A stretch of 8,264 nt of DNA. It comes from an uncultured Spirochaetaceae bacterium (GTDB lineage Bacteria; Spirochaetota; Spirochaetia; Treponematales; Treponemataceae). Under the pieces are notes generated by a model. That model was not told the DNA's origin. It saw only the letters and a list, made by a program, of their open reading frames with translations, and did no database searches. Shown here piece after piece: positions 1-5,156 of this stretch. Where the stretch lies: positions 1-8,264 of the forward strand of contig CACYBG010000029.1 in the NCBI GenBank assembly GCA_902772605.1, in the 5' to 3' direction. The stretch's first letter is position 1. The number at the start of each line of letters is the position of its first letter. The translations under genes were made by a program, and so were the position numbers.

Positions 1-324
1 GTGTTTGCACTCAGGATAGACGGCGAACCTCGCAGGAATGAAATCGGAGTGACGGTTACGGCATTTTTCTTCTTCTATCTGCTTCTGGTCTTCATAACGA
101 CTTTCATAGCCTGTCTTTTCGGCGTGGACATAATGTCGTCGTTCTCCGGGGCAATCAGCATGATAGGAAACGTCGGTCCGGGATTCAACCTGCTGGGACC
201 TTCGTGCAACTACGCATGGCTTCATCCGGCCGTAAAGTGGCTCTACTGTTTTGCAATGCTTGCAGGACGACTTGAGTTCTTCACGATGATAATGTTCTTT
301 TCACCGTCATTCTGGAAAAAATGA
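1..324 (+). CDS. trkH: TrkH/KtrB-family potassium uptake channel subunit, C-terminal fragment
   Basis: This is the 3' end of a gene whose start lies outside the window; the GTG at position 1 is most likely an internal valine codon. The family forms the membrane channel through which K+ enters, built from four pore-loop repeats and gated by a cytoplasmic TrkA/KtrA nucleotide-binding ring. The fragment (107 codons) shows a hydrophobic helix at about residues 18-41, a pore segment with GNVGPGF at 56-62, which matches the fourth selectivity-filter loop, and a last helix at about 80-100. That helix contains GRLEFFT and is followed by the typical ending SPSFWKK. The ending is that expected for the family, so nothing is missing at this side. 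TrkH and KtrB cannot be separated from this fragment alone. It converges on the U32 gene, with 54 nt between the stop codons. Confidence 0.9.
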   Translation: MFALRIDGEPRRNEIGVTVTAFFFFYLLLVFITTFIACLFGVDIMSSFSGAISMIGNVGPGFNLLGPSCNYAWLHPAVKWLYCFAMLAGRLEFFTMIMFFSPSFWKK

Positions 325-328
325 ATGC

Positions 329-380
329 AATCCGGGCGCGTTTTTGGATATATCCCATCCTAGACCGTCCGGATTTTTTT
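329..380. terminator. Possible bidirectional terminator between convergent genes
   Basis: An inverted repeat AATCCGG (329-335) / CCGGATT (369-375) runs into seven T residues (374-380) on the plus strand. Read on the minus strand, the same stem is followed within about 15 nt by the T run that is complementary to the AAAAAA at 316-321. The loop is long (33 nt) and contains a perfect palindrome, GGATATATCC. The position between converging stop codons suits a shared terminator, but the short stem and long loop make it a weak example. The T run overlaps the U32 stop codon. Confidence 0.4.
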
Positions 381-1860
381 ACGCTTTTCTTTTTCCCTTT
401 GCACGCGGATTTTCAGAAACCCATTTCCTCAGGAGGGACCCCGAAGGCATTTCAAGCGGCGTGTAGATTACGCACGGATGTCCGTCGCAGCACCACCTGT
501 AGACTTCACCCGTATTCGGATTTATGAGCATGTATTCGTCGGACTTCAGTTCACGGGAACAGATGTCGGGTGCAACGAGTTCAAGTACGGATTCCCCGTC
601 CATCATGTTCATGGCCTTCAACGGATACATCTTCCATCCTTCCCTTTCCCTGACACCCGGAAGATAACGGTCGGGCAGATTCTTAACCCGTTGGTCGTAA
701 GCCGCCTTTGCCTGCGGAATCAGAGAGTCGTATTCGGCCTTGCGCTGCATTTCAAGATTCCGTCCCTTCTCCAGAATCTTATCGCACTCAGAACCGTCGA
801 GAGGGGTACCGATTTCCGCACACAGGTCCCAGGTACTTTCGCTCGCCCCGGAAACGGTTACGTCCGCATCGCTCCGGTTGAAATAGAATCCGGTTGCATA
901 CGGCCTGTGGCTGACCTTGTACAGTTCATCGATGAACGGTGCAGCCTCTCCGTCGGATATCTTTCCGTCCAGTGCATCAAGGGCTTTCCTGTATGCGCGG
1001 GTAATCATTGCAACGTAATAGATGCTTTTCATGCGTCCTTCAATCTTCAGGGAATCGACGCCAGCCTTCTTGAATTCGGCAAGATGGTCTATCATGCAAA
1101 GATCCTTCGATGAAAGTACGGCGGTAAAATTTTCGCCTTCGTAAACCGGGAAATATTCTCCGGGACGCTTGTGTTCCTGAAGCACCAGTTCACCGCTCTG
1201 AGCAATCGCCCTTGCAGTATCCGAGTAAGGTGAATCTGAATCGGATGATGGAAGCATGACGTCGTAATCCCAGCGGCAAGTGTGAGAGCAGAACCCCTCC
1301 TGTGCGGAACGTCCGTTGAGGTATGCACTCATAAGGCAGCGACCGGCATAGGCTATGCACATGGCACCATGGACGAAGCACTCAATCTCCATGTCGGGGA
1401 CGGCATCCTTGATTTCCGCAATCTCCTTGAGGGATGCTTCACGGCCCATGACCACGCGGCTGAATCCGAGCGACCTGTACATCTTGACGGCCTCACGGTT
1501 CATGCAGCTGGATTGTGTCGAAAGGTGGAGCTGTGCGTCTGGAAAATTCTTCTGCAGTATCGGCACTATACCGATGTCCTGGACTATGAATGCATCTATC
1601 GGATATTCCTTGAAATAGGGTATGTCCTCCACCAGCCTGTCTATTTCCGAATTATGGAAACTGATGTTCAATGCGCAGTGAAGCTTACGTCCCGGATACA
1701 TTTCCTTGAGTGCACGGACCTTCTTGAACTCGTCGGCATAGAAATTGTCCGCCTTCACCCTGAGGGAAAAATTCTTTAGTCCAATGTAAGCCGCATCGGC
1801 TCCATATGCATAACAGTACCGAAGCTTATCGACGTTTCCAGCCGGTGAAAGAAGTTCCAT
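379..1860 (-). CDS. U32-family Fe-S protein, YegQ/TrhP-like (peptidase U32; probable tRNA U34 hydroxylation factor)
   Basis: The protein has 493 residues. The N-terminal half has the U32 opening MELLSPAGN at 1-9 and the family signature ECFVHGAMC...GRCLMS at 160-178, followed by CSHTC at 191-195. C168, C175, C191 and C195 are the likely 4Fe-4S ligands. SSKDLCMID (250-258) and LKIEGRMKS (271-279) are also typical. In known relatives, YegQ/TrhP makes 5-hydroxyuridine at tRNA position 34 using prephenate; other U32 proteins act in ubiquinone synthesis or were first described as collagenases. The start is chosen from a clear AGGAGG (1868-1873, minus strand) seven bases before ATG 1860. A longer frame to 1899 would overlap the upstream gene and lacks such a site. 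It lies 17 nt after the hydrolase stop, so the two are probably co-transcribed. The segment at about 346-405 is odd: helical and charged, and not like YegQ. The TrhP assignment is inference. Confidence 0.88.
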   Translation of the reverse strand: MELLSPAGNVDKLRYCYAYGADAAYIGLKNFSLRVKADNFYADEFKKVRALKEMYPGRKLHCALNISFHNSEIDRLVEDIPYFKEYPIDAFIVQDIGIVPILQKNFPDAQLHLSTQSSCMNREAVKMYRSLGFSRVVMGREASLKEIAEIKDAVPDMEIECFVHGAMCIAYAGRCLMSAYLNGRSAQEGFCSHTCRWDYDVMLPSSDSDSPYSDTARAIAQSGELVLQEHKRPGEYFPVYEGENFTAVLSSKDLCMIDHLAEFKKAGVDSLKIEGRMKSIYYVAMITRAYRKALDALDGKISDGEAAPFIDELYKVSHRPYATGFYFNRSDADVTVSGASESTWDLCAEIGTPLDGSECDKILEKGRNLEMQRKAEYDSLIPQAKAAYDQRVKNLPDRYLPGVREREGWKMYPLKAMNMMDGESVLELVAPDICSRELKSDEYMLINPNTGEVYRWCCDGHPCVIYTPLEMPSGSLLRKWVSENPRAKGKRKA

Positions 1861-1867
1861 GCCCAAT

Positions 1868-1873
1868 CCTCCT
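1868..1873 (-). promoter_or_regulatory. Strong ribosome binding site of the U32 gene
   Basis: The minus strand reads AGGAGG, then ATTGGGC, then ATG. This perfect Shine-Dalgarno sequence, seven bases from the ATG at 1860, fixes the start of the U32 gene. It lies just after the stop codon of the hydrolase gene (1878-1880), which supports an operon. Confidence 0.85.
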
Positions 1874-1877
1874 GACA

Positions 1878-3074
1878 TCAGTTTTTCTGAGGTTCCCAAA
1901 TGTTGTTCTTCTTGATTATCTTCCTGCGTTCCTCAATCTCTTCCTCGGAATCGCCTTCCCTCTTGCTTATGAATTCCCCGACCCTGTTCACCGCAAGATG
2001 GGAATCCGGGAGGAATTCATCGGCCATCTGGAACATGTACATCATGTCCGGCCAGACGTCCATTATGCAGTCCACGCCGACCTGTGAAAGCCTGGATTTG
2101 AGTTCCTTAGCCTGACTCAAGAGTATTTCCTTTTCGCCCATCTGTATGTAGACCTGCGGGAAAGCCTCGAAATCCTCAATGGGAGCCTTGAGCGGAGATA
2201 CGAGCGGATTTGAAATGTTTGCGGCATAGGTGTACTTGTCTACCGCTGCATGTATGGCCTCACCGCTTATAACTCCGTCGTTGACCTTGCGTCCTCCTGC
2301 AATCAGCGGACTGTCAGAACTCATGTCGAGCCAGGGTGAAAAAAGGACCAGATTCTGTATGTTGGAGCGGTATTTCTTGTTGATTTTAAATATCAGGGCC
2401 ATGGCAAGGCTTGCACCGCTTCCGTCTGCTGCAATTATTATGTGACCGCTTGAATTGGACGGCCTTAATCCCGATGCCGAAATCTCAAGGTTTCTGGCAA
2501 CGTTTTCCTCTTCATAGACGGAACGGAACACGTTTACAAGGTCGTCTATGGATGCAGGGAACGGATATGTCGGAGGAAGTCGGAATTCAGGGACAATCAG
2601 CCTGCATGACGAAGCATGTGCAAACGATGCGCAGAAATTCCTGTACGCACTGCATGAACCGCCGACAAAAGAACCTCCATGGATATAGATTATCACCCTT
2701 TTGGATGAGTAGACAACCGGAGAAATTACGTCGCATTTGATTCCGCCGTAATCGCGCTCGCTGCACTCCACATTGTTGGGCAGGAAAACGGTTGAAAACA
2801 ATCGGTCCATATTGGTACGGAACTCTTCCGGCTCCTGTTTTGTGGTGTAAACCATTTCCTTAATCTTCTTTACTGCTGATTTCTTATCCGCCTTCATAAC
2901 ATTTCCCATAAGATAATCGGGGCATCCCGAAACCGAATTTCCGAATTTCCCGACCTTGATATATGCCGCCTTTTCAATCCGCAACCCGCCTGATAAAGAA
3001 ATTACGGTTAACACTGAATGCGCATGCAAGGAGTAATTCGGCTCATCCAGCGTTTTCCCACCAAACAGGTCCAT
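1878..3074 (-). CDS. Alpha/beta-hydrolase-fold protein of the HSL/acetyl-esterase type with altered catalytic triad
   Basis: The frame encodes 398 residues. The core resembles hormone-sensitive-lipase-type esterases: oxyanion motif HGGSF at 132-136, the stretch EFRLPPTYPFPASIDD at 163-178, SPWLDMSSDS at 246-255, GEKEILLSQ at 313-321 and a C-terminal block around FQMADEFLP (348-356). Family members hydrolyse short-chain esters with a Ser-Asp/Glu-His triad. Here the nucleophile elbow, normally GDSAG, reads ADGSG (216-220), so Gly218 sits where Ser belongs and Ser219 is shifted by one. The usual catalytic His is Tyr346; E316 occupies the acid position. Activity is therefore doubtful. The start is uncertain. 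ATG 3074 follows directly on a stop and has no Shine-Dalgarno; residues 1-59 do not resemble the family, and ATG 2897 (MKADKK, 339 residues) would give a normal length. The C-terminus (about 371-398) is highly charged. It is upstream of, and probably co-transcribed with, the U32 gene. Confidence 0.82.
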   Translation of the reverse strand: MDLFGGKTLDEPNYSLHAHSVLTVISLSGGLRIEKAAYIKVGKFGNSVSGCPDYLMGNVMKADKKSAVKKIKEMVYTTKQEPEEFRTNMDRLFSTVFLPNNVECSERDYGGIKCDVISPVVYSSKRVIIYIHGGSFVGGSCSAYRNFCASFAHASSCRLIVPEFRLPPTYPFPASIDDLVNVFRSVYEEENVARNLEISASGLRPSNSSGHIIIAADGSGASLAMALIFKINKKYRSNIQNLVLFSPWLDMSSDSPLIAGGRKVNDGVISGEAIHAAVDKYTYAANISNPLVSPLKAPIEDFEAFPQVYIQMGEKEILLSQAKELKSRLSQVGVDCIMDVWPDMMYMFQMADEFLPDSHLAVNRVGEFISKREGDSEEEIEERRKIIKKNNIWEPQKN

Positions 3075-3088
3075 TTAAAGGCCCATAC

Positions 3089-3099
3089 ATAATAGCAAA
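3089..3099 (-). promoter_or_regulatory. Extended -10 promoter for the hydrolase-U32 unit
   Basis: The minus strand reads TTTGCTATTAT: a TGn extended -10 directly before TATTAT (3094 down to 3089). Transcription should begin near 3082. No good -35 is visible, as is common for extended -10 promoters. If translation starts at 3074 the leader is only about 8 nt; if it starts at 2897 the leader is about 185 nt. Confidence 0.55.
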
Positions 3100-3110
3100 T
3101 TAGACCGTTT

Positions 3111-3121
3111 TATGCTATAAT
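3111..3121 (+). promoter_or_regulatory. Extended -10 promoter for metA
   Basis: The sequence TATGCTATAAT contains a consensus TATAAT (3116-3121) with the TGn extension at 3113-3115. The predicted start of transcription is near 3128, which leaves a leader of about 170 nt before metA. The -35 region is weak (TAGCAA at 3093-3098 with a 17-nt spacer) and overlaps the -10 box of the opposing promoter. Confidence 0.65.
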
Positions 3122-3127
3122 CCCAAG

Positions 3128-3300
3128 TGATGCGGTTCATGCCCGGACTGACGCAAAATCTGTTCCGGGATTTTCAACGCCAATTGAAAACGGACTCCAC
3201 CGAACGGATGACGTTCCAAGGCGATGAAAAAAGGATTGAAATTCCGAAGAACTTTCAAAAACCTTCCATAATATGACAACAGAATTTAAGAGGTGGACAG
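3128..3300 (+). promoter_or_regulatory. Structured 5' leader of metA, possible cis-regulatory RNA
   Basis: The untranslated stretch holds several inverted repeats: CCCGGA (3142-3147) / TCCGGG (3164-3169); TTTTCAA (3171-3177) / TTGAAAA (3184-3190); GAACG (3202-3206) / CGTTC (3212-3216); and AAGG-a-TTGAAA (3231-3241) / TTTCAA-aaa-CCTT (3253-3265). TCCACC (3196-3201) is the exact complement of GGTGGA (3292-3297), which contains the ribosome binding site. The first repeat is followed by ATTTT, so attenuation is also possible. I see none of the conserved core of SAM-I, SAM-II or T-box leaders. Regulation of metA by methionine or SAM through this leader is an inference from its position. Confidence 0.45.
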
Positions 3301-4248
3301 ATGCCGATAAAGATAGATGAAAACCTTCCGGCAAGATCGGTGCTGGAAAAGGAAAACATATTCGTAATGACCGAAGAAAGGGCTTCCACGCAGGAAATCC
3401 GACCGCTGGACATCGCCATAATCAACCTGATGCCCACGAAGATTGCAACGGAAACGCAGCTTCTCAGGCTTCTCGGGAACACGCCACTCCAAATCAACAT
3501 ACACCTCGTACAGATGGAAACCCACGTTTCAAAGAACACCAGCACGGATCATCTGGAAAAATTCTACATACCGTCCAGCGAAATCTTCAACAACAAGTAC
3601 GACGGAATGATCATAACCGGTGCTCCGGTCGAACAGATGCCGTTCGAGGAAGTCGATTACTGGGACGACCTGTGCAGCATAATGGATTACGCAAAGAGCA
3701 ACGTCTACTCGACGCTGTACATCTGCTGGGGTGCAATGGCAGGACTCTATCACCTTTACGGGATTCCGAAGTACGCCGTATCCAGGAAATTTTCCGGCAT
3801 ATACAAGAGCACCCTGGTCGATCCGTCAGAACCGCTTCTGAGGGGATTCGACGACTTTTTCCCGGTACCGACATCAAGGTACACGCTGATTAAGACCGAA
3901 GACGTACTTAAAGCAAAGAACCTCAAGCTTCTGGCCATGAACGAAGAGACAGGACTGACCATAGCGAAATCCACGGACAACCGCTCGATTTTCATGACGG
4001 GACACCTTGAATACGATGCCGAAACGCTTTCAAACGAATACAGGCGCGACATCGACAAGGGACTGGACATAGACGTGCCGAAAAACTATTTTCCCGACGA
4101 CAATCCGCGGAACAAGGCTCCGTCAACATGGAGGAGTACGGCACACCTCTTCTATTCAAACTGGCTGAACTACTACGTCTATCAGGAAACGCCGTTCAAT
4201 CTGGACGACCTGGGAAAAATGGAGTCCTTGGACTGCAGCAACCTCTAA
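3301..4248 (+). CDS. metA: Homoserine O-acyltransferase MetA, predicted acetyl-CoA specific
   Basis: The enzyme acylates L-homoserine with an acyl-CoA, the first committed step of methionine synthesis in the cytoplasm. The 315-residue length and motifs are those of the MetA family (glutamine-amidotransferase-like fold, unrelated to MetX). INLMPTKIATETQLLRLLGN (41-60) is diagnostic. The catalytic Cys is C142 in ICWGAMAG; H235 and E237 lie in GHLEYD, so the triad is complete and at canonical numbering. Residue 111 is Glu (TGAPVE, 106-111). In characterised MetA proteins Glu here goes with acetyl-CoA and Gly, as in E. coli, with succinyl-CoA, so O-acetylhomoserine is the predicted product (a name used for such forms is metAA). 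The start ATG follows AAGAGGTGG (3288-3296), a good ribosome binding site. It has its own extended -10 promoter and a long structured leader. A lipoprotein gene follows after 18 nt. Confidence 0.97.
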   Translation: MPIKIDENLPARSVLEKENIFVMTEERASTQEIRPLDIAIINLMPTKIATETQLLRLLGNTPLQINIHLVQMETHVSKNTSTDHLEKFYIPSSEIFNNKYDGMIITGAPVEQMPFEEVDYWDDLCSIMDYAKSNVYSTLYICWGAMAGLYHLYGIPKYAVSRKFSGIYKSTLVDPSEPLLRGFDDFFPVPTSRYTLIKTEDVLKAKNLKLLAMNEETGLTIAKSTDNRSIFMTGHLEYDAETLSNEYRRDIDKGLDIDVPKNYFPDDNPRNKAPSTWRSTAHLFYSNWLNYYVYQETPFNLDDLGKMESLDCSNL

Positions 4249-4266
4249 CGACAAAAGGGAGACATT

Positions 4267-4857
4267 ATGAAAGGCATGAAAAAAATACGTTCTTTACTGA
4301 TTCTGGCTTCGTCCGCACTGGTATTCTCATCATGCGGTTCGCCACGTACGATCAATGGAAAATGGGAATTCGACGACGGTTCCACAATCACATTCAACAT
4401 GAAGAAAGGCTCCTACACGGCCAAGGGGAAGACGAATTCATCCACGGGTAATTTCGTGTTCATGAACGGAGGATTCCTTACGACGACCGGAACGAACAAC
4501 ATTCCGGAACAGTACAGGATACAGCTTACGGAAGACGGTTTCGACATAGACTTCAAGGACAACTACATTTCGTTCAAGGGAAAGAAGGTTTCGGAACTGG
4601 AAAAGCTCAGCGGAAAATACAGCGGCAAAATCGGTCAGAGCGAAATGATTTTCGACTTCATAAAGCCCACGTCCACACTCAACGTCAGCATATCGAGCGG
4701 AGACGAAACCACGACGGAATCCTTCAGCTACGAAACAGAAAACGCCGACCTGATTTACTTTACGAGCGGCATATATGCGACCGGAGACCCGTACAGGCTT
4801 GAATACATCGATTCAAAAAACATAAGCATAGACGGAAGCATATTGAAAAGGCGGTGA
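4267..4857 (+). CDS. Small lipoprotein with two related beta-rich repeats, function unknown
   Basis: I do not recognise a family for this 196-residue protein. It begins with a lipoprotein signal: basic MKGMKKIR, a hydrophobic stretch at 9-20, and a lipobox FSSC with the lipidated Cys at 23, which is acceptable for the relaxed spirochaetal lipobox. The mature part seems to consist of two related units, about 29-98 and 112-193. Each opens with a GKW/GKY motif (31-33 and 116-118), continues with an alternating strand (STITFNM and EMIFDF), and ends in YRIQLTEDGFDID / YRLEYIDSKNISID. Such beta-rich repeats suggest a lipocalin-like or small barrel or sandwich fold at a membrane surface, but that is inference. 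The start is supported by AAGGGAG (4255-4261), five bases before ATG. The 18-nt spacing from metA suggests co-transcription; no functional link to methionine is evident. Confidence 0.85.
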   Translation: MKGMKKIRSLLILASSALVFSSCGSPRTINGKWEFDDGSTITFNMKKGSYTAKGKTNSSTGNFVFMNGGFLTTTGTNNIPEQYRIQLTEDGFDIDFKDNYISFKGKKVSELEKLSGKYSGKIGQSEMIFDFIKPTSTLNVSISSGDETTTESFSYETENADLIYFTSGIYATGDPYRLEYIDSKNISIDGSILKRR

Positions 4858-4904
4858 AAATCCCGAAACATGAAGTTTTTAGAGATTTCCTATTGCGTAA
4901 AAAG

Positions 4905-4936
4905 ATTAAAACCATTACACTACGTAAACTTTTAAT
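4905..4936. repeat. AT-rich two-part inverted repeat downstream of the lipoprotein gene
   Basis: ATTAAAA (4905-4911) pairs with TTTTAAT (4930-4936), and inside it TTAC (4915-4918) pairs with GTAA (4924-4927) around a 5-base loop. It may be a weak terminator for the metA-lipoprotein unit or a protein-binding dyad ahead of the helicase gene. No run of T follows, so it is not a standard intrinsic terminator. Confidence 0.35.
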
Positions 4937-4953
4937 TTGAAAAGCATGACAGT

Positions 4954-4982
4954 TTGCAACCGCCGGTGGAATAGTTTAGAAA
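4954..4982 (+). promoter_or_regulatory. Candidate promoter for the DEAD-box helicase gene
   Basis: TTGCAA (4954-4959) and TAGAAA (4977-4982) are separated by 17 bases, and each box matches the sigma-70 consensus at four of six positions. If used, the transcript would carry a leader of about 165 nt. Other weak -10-like hexamers lie nearby (for example TACACT at 4915-4922 and TATGTT near 4992), so the assignment is tentative. The remainder of the 4858-5156 gap holds only the repeats and leader structures listed separately. Confidence 0.3.
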
Positions 4983-5088
4983 ATCATAACATATGTTGGT
5001 TTTGGGGACAATTTTCTGCGGCCGACATGAATCGGGAAAGAAAGGTTACGGTGAGAGGTTTAACCTACGGTTCCCTACAGGTCTTGGG

Positions 5089-5150
5089 AAAGGAATATTC
5101 CTTTGCGCGGGGAAAGCTGCTACATGCAGCGCATATTGATTGCGCAAGGG
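5089..5150 (+). promoter_or_regulatory. Leader RNA with alternative folds masking or freeing the helicase ribosome binding site
   Basis: CCTTTGCGC (5100-5108) can pair with GCGCAAGGG (5142-5150) over nine positions with one G-U pair. This covers the Shine-Dalgarno AAGGGA (5146-5151), five bases before the helicase ATG. The enclosed loop contains a second hairpin, GCTGC (5116-5120) / GCAGC (5126-5130). The left arm overlaps a perfect palindrome, AAAGGAATATTCCTTT (5089-5104), which as a hairpin (6 bp, ATAT loop) would tie up CCTTT and leave the ribosome site open. The two states exclude each other. Cold-shock helicase genes are often controlled through long leaders, which fits; the switch itself is inferred from base complementarity only. 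Confidence 0.5.
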
Positions 5151-5156
5151 AAGAAA

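Larger units (their letters stand above)
3089..3121. repeat. Inverted repeat formed by the two opposing -10 regions
   Basis: ATAATAGCA (3089-3097) and TGCTATAAT (3113-3121) are inverted copies matching at 8 of 9 bases, separated by 15 bases. The simplest explanation is two back-to-back extended -10 elements. A dyadic operator with the same symmetry cannot be excluded. Confidence 0.6.

Noticed and set aside
478..1779. Long plus-strand open frames (478-1113 and 1282-1779) antisense to the U32 gene
   Set aside because: They lie within a well-conserved minus-strand gene, show no recognisable domain, and lack ribosome binding sites; they are shadows of its codon pattern.
3128..3300. SAM-I, SAM-II or T-box leader upstream of metA
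   Set aside because: The AGAGGTGGA near the start recalls a SAM-I element, but the rest of the conserved core and the T-box sequence are absent; it is better read as the ribosome binding site.
3255..3545. Minus-strand frames overlapping the start of metA
   Set aside because: metA is certain in this stretch and the antisense products resemble nothing known.
4858..4885. Intrinsic terminator after the lipoprotein gene (AAAC-atgaa-GTTTTT)
   Set aside because: The stem is only four base pairs and AT-rich, too weak to call.
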